Positions 13,416-22,022 are shown, numbered from the stretch's first letter. The stretch: DNA of 24,146 bases from SCGC-AG-212-J23 sp035762345 (GCA_035762345.1 DASTPE010000101.1:1-24146); one strand, 5' to 3'. Translations and numbers: made by a program. Notes: generated by a model from the letters alone, not told the origin.

Positions 13416-14894
13416 ATGCTGGTGGCCAAGAATGAAAAGAGCGCCTTGTCGCTCCTGCCCGCGCTCGCTAATCGTCACGGGTTGATCACCGGCGCGACGG
13501 GCACCGGCAAGACCATCACCATGCAGGCGCTCGCGCATCGGTTCTCCGACATCGGCGTGCCCGTGTACATGGCGGATGCGAAAGGCGACCTCTCCGGGAT
13601 GGCCAAGGCGGGCGGCGCCAACGCAAAGGTCCTGGAAAGGCTCGATACGCTAAAGGTGAAAGCCGAGTTCGCGGGCTGCCCCGTGGAGTACTGGGACGTG
13701 TACGGCGCGAGCGGCCTGCCGGTGCGCGCGACGGTGTCGGACATGGGCCCGCTGCTCCTCGCCCGCATGCTCGACCTGAACGAGACACAGGCCGGCGTAT
13801 TGAGCCTGGTGTTCAAGATCGCCGACGACCACGGGTTGCTGCTTCTGGACCTGAAGGACCTGCGCGCCATGCTCCAGCACGTCGGCGACAACGCAGCGCA
13901 GTTCAAGACCCAGTACGGCAATGTCACCGGCGCTTCCATCGGCGCCATCCAGCGCGGCCTGCTCGCGCTGGAGAGCCAGGGTGCCGAGCGGTTCTTCGGC
14001 GAGCCGATGCTTGAGATCGCCGACCTCATGCAGGTCCGCGGCGGGAAAGGCGTCGTGAACATCCTCGCCGCTGACAAGCTCCTGAACGCCCCGAAGCTCT
14101 ATTCGAGCTTCCTCCTCTGGCTGCTTGCCGAGCTCTTCGAGCAGCTCCCGGAGGTGGGCGACCCCGACAAACCCAAGCTCGTGTTCTTTTTCGACGAGGC
14201 CCATCTCCTCTTCGACGAGGCGCCGAAGGCCCTCGTCGAAAAAGTTGAGCAAGTAGTCCGCCTCATCCGCTCGAAGGGTGTTGGCGTTTACTTTGTGACC
14301 CAGAACCCGCTCGACGTGCCCGAGAGCGTGCTCGGACAGCTCGGCAACCGCGTGCAGCACGCCCTGCGCGCATTCACGCCGCGCGACCAGAAAGCGGTCA
14401 AGACCGCGGCCGAGACGCTCCGCCCCAACCCGAAGCTCAAGGCCGAGAAGGTCATCACCGAGCTCGGTGTAGGCGAGGCGCTTGTGAGCCTGCTCGATGA
14501 CAAGGGCCGCCCTCAAGTCGTCGAGCGCGCGTTCATCGTTCCTCCGGCAAGCCATATCGGCCCGCTCAGTAATGAGGAGCGCCAGCAGATCGTGCGCGGT
14601 TCGAGCCTGCGTTCGAAATACGAGAAGTCGGTCGACCGCGAATCCGCCTACGAGAGACTGCGGCAGCAGGTGGAGCAGAAGCAGGTGCCCGCGACCCCGG
14701 CGGAGCCCGCTTCGGCACCAAGCCCGGTGTCGGACATCCTTTTCGGCAAGACCGGCCCGCGCGGCGGCCGGCAAACGCAAGGCGTGCTTGAGGCGGCAAC
14801 CAAAAGCGCGGCGCGTGCGATCGGCTCGGAGCTCGGCCGGCAGATCCTGCGCGGAGTGCTCGGCTCGATCCTCGGCGGCGGCCGGCGTCGTTGA
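13416..14894 (+). CDS. DUF853/YjgR-family HerA-like ATPase
   Basis: The 492-aa protein closely follows the E. coli YjgR pattern (500 aa). It has an N-terminal ANRHGLITGATGTGKT block with Walker A at 26-33, an ADAKGDLSG strand and an RATVSDMGPLLLARMLDLN segment. Walker B is at D260/E261 (LVFFFDEAHLLF), followed by the sensor-like YFVTQNPLDVPESVLGQLGNRVQHALRAFTPRDQ. The tail DILFGKTGPRGGRQT...LGGGRRR is typical. The family belongs to the HerA/FtsK-type P-loop ATPases, but its cellular role is not established. ATG 13416 is preferred over ATG 13395, which lies upstream of the -10 box and overlaps the yebC start codon. Its end overlaps the next gene as TTGA. Confidence 0.92.
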   Translation: MLVAKNEKSALSLLPALANRHGLITGATGTGKTITMQALAHRFSDIGVPVYMADAKGDLSGMAKAGGANAKVLERLDTLKVKAEFAGCPVEYWDVYGASGLPVRATVSDMGPLLLARMLDLNETQAGVLSLVFKIADDHGLLLLDLKDLRAMLQHVGDNAAQFKTQYGNVTGASIGAIQRGLLALESQGAERFFGEPMLEIADLMQVRGGKGVVNILAADKLLNAPKLYSSFLLWLLAELFEQLPEVGDPDKPKLVFFFDEAHLLFDEAPKALVEKVEQVVRLIRSKGVGVYFVTQNPLDVPESVLGQLGNRVQHALRAFTPRDQKAVKTAAETLRPNPKLKAEKVITELGVGEALVSLLDDKGRPQVVERAFIVPPASHIGPLSNEERQQIVRGSSLRSKYEKSVDRESAYERLRQQVEQKQVPATPAEPASAPSPVSDILFGKTGPRGGRQTQGVLEAATKSAARAIGSELGRQILRGVLGSILGGGRRR

Positions 14895-15784
14895 CCGAAA
14901 AGTCGTACCGGGCTTGGGGAATCATGTTCGCCCTGGTCGGGGTATTAGCCTTCTCCTTCCGCCCTATTCTCATCAAGCTCTCGTATGGCGTTCATCCGGT
15001 CAGTCCGGTCACGCTGCTTTTTCTGCGCATGACACTCTCGCTGCCCTTTTTCCTCGCGATCGGCTGGTGGCTGCGCAACCAGGAGCCGCGGCTCACGAGG
15101 CGCGATTGGCTGGCCGTCGCCGGGCTCGGGTTCATCGGCTACTACGGCGCGAGCTTCCTCGACTTCATCGGACTGCAATGGATCGGCGCCGGGGTCGGCA
15201 GGCTAATCCTCTATCTCTTCCCCACGCTCGTGGTGCTTCTGTCATTCCTGTTTCTCAAAAAGCTCCCGACGATTCGCGAGGTGATCGCTCTTCTCGTGAG
15301 CTATGCGGGCATCGCGCTCGTCGTGTCGAGTCAGGTTTCGGTCGAGAATCGGCTGTTCGCGCTCGGCGCGGCGTTCGTGTTCGCCTCGGCACTGTGCTAC
15401 GCGATCTACCTCGTCGCGGGGAGCCAGGTGGTAAAGCGGGTGGGATCGATGCGCTTCACTGCCTACTCCACTGTCGCCGCCACGGCGCCTGCGGTCATCC
15501 AGTTCTTTGTTACCGAATCGCCGCAGTCGCTGCAGCTTCCTGGCGCAGTCTGGGGCTACGCCATCGTGCTCGCCACGGTGAGCACGATCCTGCCCCTTTT
15601 TCTACAAGCCGAGGCGTTGAGCCGCATCGGCGCGAACCACTTCGCACTGATCGGAGCGATCGGGCCGGTGAGCGTCGCAGTCACCAGCGCGCTCGGCCTG
15701 GATGAGCCGTTCACCTGGGTGCAGGCGCTCGGCGGCGCACTGGTGATCTTGGGCGTGCTTCTCGTGTCACTAAAGAAAGGTTGA
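14891..15784 (+). CDS. EamA-family (DMT superfamily) permease
   Basis: The 297-aa inner-membrane protein has about ten hydrophobic segments in two EamA repeats (about 10-140 and 155-293). Typical features are PVTLLFLRMTLSLPFF, a first-repeat end LPTIREVIALLVSYAGIALVV, and a second-repeat end LDEPFTWVQALGGALVILGVLLV. Family members export or import small metabolites such as amino acids; the substrate cannot be inferred. The start is a TTG at 14891 overlapping the DUF853 stop (TTGA); ATG 14924 is a possible alternative but would remove part of the first helix. Confidence 0.9.
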   Translation: MTEKSYRAWGIMFALVGVLAFSFRPILIKLSYGVHPVSPVTLLFLRMTLSLPFFLAIGWWLRNQEPRLTRRDWLAVAGLGFIGYYGASFLDFIGLQWIGAGVGRLILYLFPTLVVLLSFLFLKKLPTIREVIALLVSYAGIALVVSSQVSVENRLFALGAAFVFASALCYAIYLVAGSQVVKRVGSMRFTAYSTVAATAPAVIQFFVTESPQSLQLPGAVWGYAIVLATVSTILPLFLQAEALSRIGANHFALIGAIGPVSVAVTSALGLDEPFTWVQALGGALVILGVLLVSLKKG

Positions 15785-15786
15785 GC

Positions 15787-16566
15787 ATGGATCTCGGAAT
15801 CCGCGGCAAAACCGCACTTGTGTGCGCGGCGTCGAAGGGGCTCGGCAAGGGATGCGCCTTGGCGCTCGCGCGCGAGGGTGTGAACCTGGTCATCACCGCG
15901 CGCGGTGCGGACACGCTGGAAGCCACTGCGGCTGAACTGCGTAAGACCTTCGGTGTGAACGTGAAGGCCGTCGCGGGGGACATCACGACGGCCGAAGGGC
16001 GCAAGGCCGCGCTCGAAGCCGCTCCGGCGGCGGACATCCTGGTGAACAACGCGGGCGGCCCGCCGCCGGGCGACTTCCGCGAGTGGGATCGCGAGGCGTG
16101 GGTCAAGGCGGTGGACGCGAACATGATTACGCCTATCCTCATGATCCGGGCCGTCGTCGATGGCATGATCGCGCGCAAATTCGGCCGCATCGTGAACATT
16201 ACTTCCGGTGCGGTGAAGGCGCCGATCCCGGAGCTCGGGCTGTCCAACGGCGCGCGCACCGGCCTGACGGGCTTCATCGCCGGGCTGTCACGCACCACGG
16301 TGCGCCATAACGTCACGATCAACAACCTTCTGCCCGGGCCGTTCGAGACCGACCGGCTGCGCTCCAACCTCGAGTTCAACGCCAAGAAGCTCGGCAAGGC
16401 CGCCGCCGAGCTGCGCAAGGCCCGTACGGAGGCGAATCCCGCCGGCCGCTTCGGCACCATCGAGGAGTTCGGCGACGCGTGCGCGTTCCTCTGCGGTGCG
16501 CAAGCCGGATTCATCACCGGCCAGAACCTGCTCATGGATGGCGGCGCGTACCCCGGAACGTTCTAG
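15787..16566 (+). CDS. Atypical short-chain dehydrogenase/reductase (SDR) family protein
   Basis: The 259-aa Rossmann-fold protein has a cofactor loop CAASKGLGKG at 13-22, in place of the usual TGxxxGxG, then DITTAEGRK, NNAGGPPPG (87-95), RIVNITSG with Ser140, and NVTINNLLPGPFETDR. The C-terminus has ITGQNLLMDGGAYPGTF. The catalytic YxxxK is missing: 13 residues after Ser140 there is Ser153, and four later Arg157. This matches a known subgroup of beta-ketoacyl-ACP-reductase-like SDRs lacking a perfect tetrad (from memory of family descriptions). ATG 15787, with AAAGG 7 nt upstream, is preferred over the overlapping TTG 15781. The substrate is unknown and the protein may not be a conventional dehydrogenase. 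Confidence 0.88.
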   Translation: MDLGIRGKTALVCAASKGLGKGCALALAREGVNLVITARGADTLEATAAELRKTFGVNVKAVAGDITTAEGRKAALEAAPAADILVNNAGGPPPGDFREWDREAWVKAVDANMITPILMIRAVVDGMIARKFGRIVNITSGAVKAPIPELGLSNGARTGLTGFIAGLSRTTVRHNVTINNLLPGPFETDRLRSNLEFNAKKLGKAAAELRKARTEANPAGRFGTIEEFGDACAFLCGAQAGFITGQNLLMDGGAYPGTF

Positions 16567-17373
16567 ATGGAAGTGAGGCGCATCGCCGGCGCGCTCGGTG
16601 CCGAGCTTCTGGGAGTTGATCTCAGCAAGCTCTCGGATGAGGTCGTCGCTGCAATACGCGGTGCTTTCCTCGAGCACCAGGTCATCTTCTTCCGCGACCA
16701 GAAGCTCGATCCGGCGCAATTCATGGCGTTCGCGCAGACAATGGGTAAGCCGGTCCCTTACCCGTTCGTCCCGGGCATGGAGGGTTTTCCCGAGGTCATC
16801 GAAGTGAAGAAGCTTGAGCACGAGCGGCACAATTTCGGCGGAATCTGGCATTCGGACACCGCATACCTGGAAGACCCGCCGATGGGCTCGATGCTGATCG
16901 CGCGCGAGATTCCGCCGTACGGCGGCGACACGCTGTTCGCAAGCCAATATCTCGCTTACGAAGCGCTGTCGGAGGGCATGAAGCGGCTTCTCGCCGGGCT
17001 TTACGCCGTCAACTCTTCGGCGAAGGCGGATGTGACACGCACTCGCGAGGACCGGGTAAAGGAATATTCAAGGCACTACGAAGCGGAGCATCCGGTGGTG
17101 CGCACGCATCCCGAGACCGGACGTAAAGCGCTCTACGTGAACTTCGGCCACACCGTTCGCTTCCGCGGCATGACGGAGGCGGAAAGCGCGCCGCTCCTCG
17201 ACTACCTCTTTCGCCACCAGGTGAAACCGGAGTTCACCTGCCGTTTTTGCTGGGAAGTCGGCTCGCTTGCCTTCTGGGACAACCGCTGCACGCAGCACAA
17301 CCCGGTCAACGACTACCATGGCCACCGGCGGGTCATGCACCGCATAACGCTTGCCGGGGACAAGCCAAGATAA
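16567..17373 (+). CDS. TauD/TfdA-family Fe(II)/2-oxoglutarate-dependent dioxygenase
   Basis: The 268-aa protein has the facial triad H95-x-D97 (GGIWHSDTAY) and H244 (WDNRCTQH), plus the 2-oxoglutarate-binding Arg (R259 in RRVMHRITLAGD), as in TauD. Members oxidise taurine, 2,4-D or other small acids; substrate-specific residues cannot be assigned here. The N-terminal EVRRIAGALGAELLGVDLS is typical. ATG 16567 follows the SDR stop immediately (TAGATG), so the two are translationally coupled. The gene closes the plus-strand operon, with a terminator starting at the base after its stop. Confidence 0.93.
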   Translation: MEVRRIAGALGAELLGVDLSKLSDEVVAAIRGAFLEHQVIFFRDQKLDPAQFMAFAQTMGKPVPYPFVPGMEGFPEVIEVKKLEHERHNFGGIWHSDTAYLEDPPMGSMLIAREIPPYGGDTLFASQYLAYEALSEGMKRLLAGLYAVNSSAKADVTRTREDRVKEYSRHYEAEHPVVRTHPETGRKALYVNFGHTVRFRGMTEAESAPLLDYLFRHQVKPEFTCRFCWEVGSLAFWDNRCTQHNPVNDYHGHRRVMHRITLAGDKPR

Positions 17374-17399
17374 AAGGGATGGGCCGCAGTCCATCCCTT
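17374..17399. terminator. Bidirectional intrinsic terminator between convergent operons
   Basis: Perfect 9-bp arms AAGGGATGG/CCATCCCTT enclose an 8-nt loop between the TauD-like gene (plus) and the molybdenum hydroxylase gene (minus). Read on the minus strand it runs into TTTTA and is a good terminator. Read on the plus strand only a weak T/C tail follows. Confidence 0.8.
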
Positions 17400-17415
17400 C
17401 CTACCCATAGACCGC

Positions 17416-19611
17416 CTAAGCCTTGAGCGCGGCCTGGATACGCCCGGGCGACATCGGCAGCTCGCGTACGCGTGCGCCGGTGAGGCGGAAGAGCGCGTTT
17501 CCGATCGCCGGCGCTACAGACGGCACGCCGACTTCGCCCATCCCGGTGGGCGGGTTATCCGTAGCGATAAGCCGCGTGTGGATCTCCGGCATGTCGCTCA
17601 TACGTAGCACGCGGTACTGATGGAAGTTGCTTTCGCGGATCGCGCCGCTTTGTACAGTCAGCTCTTCGAGCAGCGCAGCGCTCAGCCCATAAACCACCGC
17701 GCTTTCGAGCTGCGCGTGCGAGTTATGGGGCTGTACTACGATGCCCGGATCCGCCGCCACCCAGTAATGGTGCACGCGGATACGGCCGCTCTTGCGGTCA
17801 ACCGAGATTTCCGCCACCCCCGCCGTCAGTGTGTCGTGGTAATCGGAGAAGGCGATGCCGAGCGCCCGGTCCTTCGGGCGCGGCCGGTTCCATTCCGCCA
17901 TTTCCGCCGCGGCACGGATGACGGCCTGCGCGCGCGGATGCTCGCGCGTCAACTCCAGCCTCAAGGCCACGGGATCCTGTCTAGTCGCGTGCGCGATCTC
18001 GTCAAGGAAGCACTCCGAGGCGAACTTGTTGTATCCCGCGCCAATGCCGCGCCAGGGCTGCACCCGCATGCCGCGGATCTCGCGCACGCCATCGGCCAGC
18101 ATGTTGGGAAACGCGTAGAACGGCTGCTCTAGCCCGCGCCAGCCGATCAGGTCTTTCCCGCCCGTAGCCTTGAAGCGCGGAGGAGCGGCAATAGCGTCCA
18201 CATTCTCGGCTACGATGCGGTGATACCAACCGTCGATCTTTCCGCCAGAATCGAGCCCCGCGCTCAGGAGATGGTACGTCATCGGACGCGGCCGAGCCGC
18301 CGCAAGATCGTCCTCCCGCGTCAGCATGAGCTTGACGGTCTGCTTGGTCGCGTTGGCGAGTGCGATGGCCTGCGCGATCGCATCGGGCGCGATGCGCCGG
18401 CCGTACCCACCGCCCAGCAGATGCTGGTGCACCTGGATGCTGGCCGGCGAAGTCTTGAGGACACCGGCGCCCGCCAGCGTGGCGAGGAAGTTCGATTGCG
18501 TGCCGGTCCACACCTCCGCCGACTTCCCGTCATCGGACACTCGCGCCACGCAGTTCATCGGCTCCATCTGTGCGTGATAACAGTGCTCCGACGAATACTC
18601 GGCGCGAATCACGCGAGCGGCGGAGGCGAGAGCCTTCGGCGCGTCACCCTTGCTCGCCCACTCCAGCGCCTTGGCGTTCGGGTCCTTGCCATGGCGCGCG
18701 TACTCGGCCCTGGCCTTCTGCGAGTCAAAGCTGGCCGCGGTCGCCCCGGAAAGGTCCCACTCCACTTTGAGAGCGCGGCGGCCCACGCGCGTTGCCTGCA
18801 CCGTCTCGCCAATTACCGCGACGCCGAAGGGCATCGGCAAGACCTGTTTTACGCCCTTCACTTTCATCACCTCGTCGGTATTGACCTTCGCGGGCTTCGC
18901 GCCCTCCATCGGCGATTCAAGCACCGACGCGTACACCATGCCGGGCAAGCGCACGTCGATGCCGTATTTCGCCGACCCGTCGACCTTCGACGGCACGTCG
19001 ATGCGTGGCAGATCCTTGCCGATCAGCCTGAACTGCGAGGGTTTTTTCAGGTCCGCCTCGGTGATTTGCGGGGGCTCCGCCGGCACGGTCGCGAACTTGA
19101 CGATTTCCCCATACGAAAGCCGCCGGCCGGAGCCGGGATGAACCACCACGCTCGGCTCGGTGCGAAGCTCGCCGACCGGCACGCCCCAGTGCTTGGCCAC
19201 GTTGTCGAGCAGCACGCGCCTCGCCTGCGCGCCGCCGATGCGCAGCGGGGTCCAGTAACCCGGCACGGTGAGACTGCCGGCGTCGAGCATCGCGCCGTTG
19301 AAGAGCCGATGGTAGTTCCCATAGATCTTCGGATTGGGAGGGGCATACTCGAACGTGACCTTGGACCAGTCGGCGTCGAGCTCCTCCGCGAGGATGAGCG
19401 GCAGCGACGTGATGACCCCCTGCCCCATCTCCGCAGCGGGCACTACCACGGTGATCTTGTCGTCGGCGGCGATCGATACCCAGGCGTTGAATTTAGCGGC
19501 CCCGTTGCTCGCCAGCGCCTGGGAGACACGCCCGACGAAGCTGAAAGAGAACGTGAGCGCGCCGGCGGTCTTGATGAAGACGCGCCGGCTGACCTTGGTC
19601 TCGAGGAACAT
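17416..19611 (-). CDS. Molybdopterin-binding subunit of a Tat-exported xanthine-oxidase-family hydroxylase (IorB/aldehyde-oxidase type)
   Basis: The 731-aa protein starts at ATG 19611 (AAGGAGG upstream). Its twin-arginine signal is SRRVFIKTAGALTF (residues about 8-21), so the enzyme probably works folded in the periplasm. The layout fits IorB-type subunits: VVPAAEMGQGVITSLPLILAEEL, then PSKVDGSAKYGIDVRLPGMVYASV, then the Moco-binding HAQMEPMNCVA and HLLGGGYGRR segments. The C-terminal GMGEVGVPSVAPAIGNAL contains the expected catalytic Glu. The family hydroxylates N-heterocycles or aldehydes using water and passes electrons via [2Fe-2S] clusters. The partner subunit is directly upstream (2 bp gap). 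No cytochrome or XdhC-like chaperone gene is in the window. The substrate is unknown. Confidence 0.93.
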   Translation of the reverse strand: MFLETKVSRRVFIKTAGALTFSFSFVGRVSQALASNGAAKFNAWVSIAADDKITVVVPAAEMGQGVITSLPLILAEELDADWSKVTFEYAPPNPKIYGNYHRLFNGAMLDAGSLTVPGYWTPLRIGGAQARRVLLDNVAKHWGVPVGELRTEPSVVVHPGSGRRLSYGEIVKFATVPAEPPQITEADLKKPSQFRLIGKDLPRIDVPSKVDGSAKYGIDVRLPGMVYASVLESPMEGAKPAKVNTDEVMKVKGVKQVLPMPFGVAVIGETVQATRVGRRALKVEWDLSGATAASFDSQKARAEYARHGKDPNAKALEWASKGDAPKALASAARVIRAEYSSEHCYHAQMEPMNCVARVSDDGKSAEVWTGTQSNFLATLAGAGVLKTSPASIQVHQHLLGGGYGRRIAPDAIAQAIALANATKQTVKLMLTREDDLAAARPRPMTYHLLSAGLDSGGKIDGWYHRIVAENVDAIAAPPRFKATGGKDLIGWRGLEQPFYAFPNMLADGVREIRGMRVQPWRGIGAGYNKFASECFLDEIAHATRQDPVALRLELTREHPRAQAVIRAAAEMAEWNRPRPKDRALGIAFSDYHDTLTAGVAEISVDRKSGRIRVHHYWVAADPGIVVQPHNSHAQLESAVVYGLSAALLEELTVQSGAIRESNFHQYRVLRMSDMPEIHTRLIATDNPPTGMGEVGVPSVAPAIGNALFRLTGARVRELPMSPGRIQAALKA

Positions 19612-19613
19612 GG

Positions 19614-20066
19614 CTACGCCTCCTTCGCTGCGCGCTCGATGGCGCGCACGATGCGTGGATAGGTACCGCAGCGGCAGATGTTGCCGTCCATGTGCTTGAC
19701 GATCTGCTCGCGCGTCGGCTTCTTGTTCTTCGCGAGCAGCGCCGCCGCCTGCATGATCTGACCGGACTGGCAATACCCGCACTGCGGCACTTGCTCAGCA
19801 ATCCAGGCTTTCTGCAGCGGGTGGTCGGCGTTGGGCGACAGGCCCTCGATGGTGGTGATGCGCTTGCCCTGCGCCGCCGAGACGGGCGTCGAGCAGGAGC
19901 GCACCGGATTTCCGTTGATGTGCACGGTGCACGCGCCGCACTGTGCGATGCCGCAGCCAAACTTCGTGCCGGTCAGGCCCAGCTCCTCACGAATGACCCA
20001 TAGCAAAGGCGTATCGGCAGGTTGCTCTGAATAGGCATCCCTGCCATTGACGACAAACTTGATCAT
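19614..20066 (-). CDS. [2Fe-2S]-binding subunit of the molybdenum hydroxylase (IorA type)
   Basis: The 150-aa electron-transfer subunit has a plant-ferredoxin-like cluster with C38-x4-C43-x2-C46-x11-C58, and a second, helical [2Fe-2S] domain with C96-x2-C99 and C131-x-C133 (GNICRCGTYPRIVRAI). All eight ligands are present. It has no signal peptide of its own, so it would be exported with the Tat-bearing large subunit, as is known for this family. Its ATG overlaps the tctA stop as ATGA, so transporter and enzyme are translated from one message. Confidence 0.95.
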   Translation of the reverse strand: MIKFVVNGRDAYSEQPADTPLLWVIREELGLTGTKFGCGIAQCGACTVHINGNPVRSCSTPVSAAQGKRITTIEGLSPNADHPLQKAWIAEQVPQCGYCQSGQIMQAAALLAKNKKPTREQIVKHMDGNICRCGTYPRIVRAIERAAKEA

Positions 20067-21565
20067 TGATTTGTCCCTCCTCCGGGAAGCCGCATCCTAG
20101 ACCGCAGGATCCAGCGAATCAACGGCACGCAAGCCACCACGATCGCCACCATGCCGAGGCTCCCGGCAATCGGACGCTCGAAAAACGCCAGGAAGCTTCC
20201 GTCGGCCCGGATCATGGCGCGGATGAAGTGCTCTTCCAGCATCGCGCCAAGCACCATGCCGAGGATGGCGGGCGCCACCGGAAAGCCGTTTTCCTCCATG
20301 ACGTAGGCGATGAGGCCGAAGACCAGCATCAGCACCACGCCGAAAATGGAGTTATTGATCGCGAACGAGCCCACCACGCAGAAGAGCAGGATGACCGGCA
20401 TCAGCACCTCGCGCGGCACGCGCAGAAGCTGCTTCGCGCCCTTGATCGCCGCGACGCCGAGCGGCAGCATCAGCAGGTTCGCGAGGATGAACACCATGAA
20501 GATGGCGTAGATCGACGCCGCATTGCTCATGAAGATGGATGGCCCCGGGTTCAGACCCTTGATGTAGAGCACGCCGATCACGATCGCGGTGATCGAGTCG
20601 CCCGGGATGCCGAACACTAGCGCCGGCACCCAAGCGCCCGCAAGCGCGCTGTTGTTCGACGCGCCGGCCTCGATGATGCCCTCGACGTGGCCGGTACCGA
20701 ACTTTTCGGGCTCACGCGAGAACTTCTTCGACACCGCATAGCTCATCCACGCCGCGATGTCAGCCCCGGCGCCTGGCAGTATGCCCACCGCCGTGCCGAG
20801 CGCGCTGCCTCGCAGCACAGGCATGCGGTACCGCTTGGTCAAGCCCCACATGCCGCGGAACACGTTGCCCATCTTGGTCTGCGCCATCTCCCAAGGCTCA
20901 TCGATGCGCGCGACGTTACGCAAGATTTCGGACACCGCGAACATTCCGATCATGATCGGAATCAGCGTAAGCCCGCCGGCGAGCTCGGCGTTGCCGAAGG
21001 TGAAGCGCGGAAACCCCGCCGGGTTGTCGAGTCCGATAGATGCCACCAGCAGCCCAAGCCACAAGGACACGATTCCTTTGAGCGGGTTGGAAAACGCGAT
21101 GAACACCGCGCACAGGAGCCCGAGCACGACCAGCCAGAAATACTCGAACGAGGAGAACTTCAGCGCGATTTCCGCGAGCGCCGGCGCCGCGATGATCAGC
21201 ACCGCCGTGCCGAAGAGGCCGCCGATCACAGAGAACACGAGCCCAGCGCCGAGCGCGAGCTCACCCTGGCCCTTTCGTGTCATGGCGTAGGCTTCGTCGG
21301 TATAGGCCGCGGAGGCCGGCGTTCCCGGCATGCGGAGCAGGCAGCTCGGGATGTCGCCGGCAAAAATCGCCATCGCGGTCGCCGTAACGATCGAAGCGAT
21401 CGCGGGTACCGGCTCCATGAAGAAAGTGACCGGCACAAGCAGCGCGGTCGCCATGGTCGCGGTAAGCCCAGGCACCGCCCCGACGAAAAGACCGAACGCC
21501 GCCGAGGCGAGGATCACCCACAGCACGTAGGGATCAAGCACCAGGCGCAGCGCTTCAAAAAGCAT
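20063..21565 (-). CDS. tctA: Tripartite tricarboxylate transporter large membrane subunit TctA
   Basis: The 500-aa protein is the 12-helix permease of a TctCBA system, a secondary transporter driven by an ion gradient and fed by a periplasmic binding protein. Diagnostic motifs are FGLFVGAVPGLTATMATALLVPVTF, GDIPSCLLRMPGTPASAAYTDEAYAM, LGTAVGILPGAGADIAAWMSYAVSKK, and EAGASNNSALAGAWVPALVFGIPGDSITAI. ATG 21565 has GGAG upstream and lies 11 bp inside tctB. The C-terminus overlaps the [2Fe-2S] subunit gene by 4 bp. The transported acid cannot be deduced. Confidence 0.96.
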   Translation of the reverse strand: MLFEALRLVLDPYVLWVILASAAFGLFVGAVPGLTATMATALLVPVTFFMEPVPAIASIVTATAMAIFAGDIPSCLLRMPGTPASAAYTDEAYAMTRKGQGELALGAGLVFSVIGGLFGTAVLIIAAPALAEIALKFSSFEYFWLVVLGLLCAVFIAFSNPLKGIVSLWLGLLVASIGLDNPAGFPRFTFGNAELAGGLTLIPIMIGMFAVSEILRNVARIDEPWEMAQTKMGNVFRGMWGLTKRYRMPVLRGSALGTAVGILPGAGADIAAWMSYAVSKKFSREPEKFGTGHVEGIIEAGASNNSALAGAWVPALVFGIPGDSITAIVIGVLYIKGLNPGPSIFMSNAASIYAIFMVFILANLLMLPLGVAAIKGAKQLLRVPREVLMPVILLFCVVGSFAINNSIFGVVLMLVFGLIAYVMEENGFPVAPAILGMVLGAMLEEHFIRAMIRADGSFLAFFERPIAGSLGMVAIVVACVPLIRWILRSRMRLPGGGTNQ

Positions 21566-22022
21566 ACGGCTCCAGCAATCCCCAGGGCAGCGGAATGCGC
21601 AGTGCTCTGTAGAAGGCGAGATGGATCGCCAACGTGGCGAGCACTGAGACCACGGCAGCCGTGCGCCACGTGGCGCCGAGCAAGCGCGTCCAGACGAACA
21701 GCAGCGCTATGCCGGTGATGTGAAAGCCGAAGGTGTCCGCACCAAGGATGTAGACCACGAGGCCGCCCACCACGGCGGCTACGCCGAGCGCCGGCCGCCG
21801 GCGCGAGATCCAATCGGGCAGTGCGAGCCACGGCCCGCGCTGCCGCATGCCCGCCACAACGAGCAACAGCCCGCAGACGCCGAGCCCGGCGGCGATCACC
21901 CCTGGGAACCAGGCCGGGCCGAACCTCTGGCCCGGCATCGCCGGATACCCCTGGACGTGCCAGAGGATCGCGACGGCGAGCGCGACGAGCGCCGCGCCGG
22001 TCAGCCCGTCATTGACCTTTAT
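21555..22022 (-). CDS. tctB: Tripartite tricarboxylate transporter small membrane subunit TctB
   Basis: The 155-aa four-helix subunit includes GAALVALAVAILWHVQGYPAMPGQRFGPAWFPGVIAAGLG, the typical FGPAWFP motif, and LGADTFGFHITGIALLFVWTRLLGA. No ATG, GTG or TTG is available at the expected N-terminus. Homology (IKVNDGLTGA, family MKVNDALSGA-like) points to an ATA codon at 22022, which overlaps the tctC stop as ATAA with CAGGG about 8 nt upstream. CTG 22004 is the alternative. The frame stays open upstream inside tctC, so a longer overlapping start is possible but unlikely. The identity is secure; the start is unusual. Confidence 0.88.
   Translation of the reverse strand: MKVNDGLTGAALVALAVAILWHVQGYPAMPGQRFGPAWFPGVIAAGLGVCGLLLVVAGMRQRGPWLALPDWISRRRPALGVAAVVGGLVVYILGADTFGFHITGIALLFVWTRLLGATWRTAAVVSVLATLAIHLAFYRALRIPLPWGLLEPYAF

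Noticed and set aside
19612..19782. N-terminal extension of the molybdenum hydroxylase large subunit
   Set aside because: It overlaps the [2Fe-2S] subunit out of frame and would bury the Tat signal; ATG 19611 has a strong ribosome-binding site.
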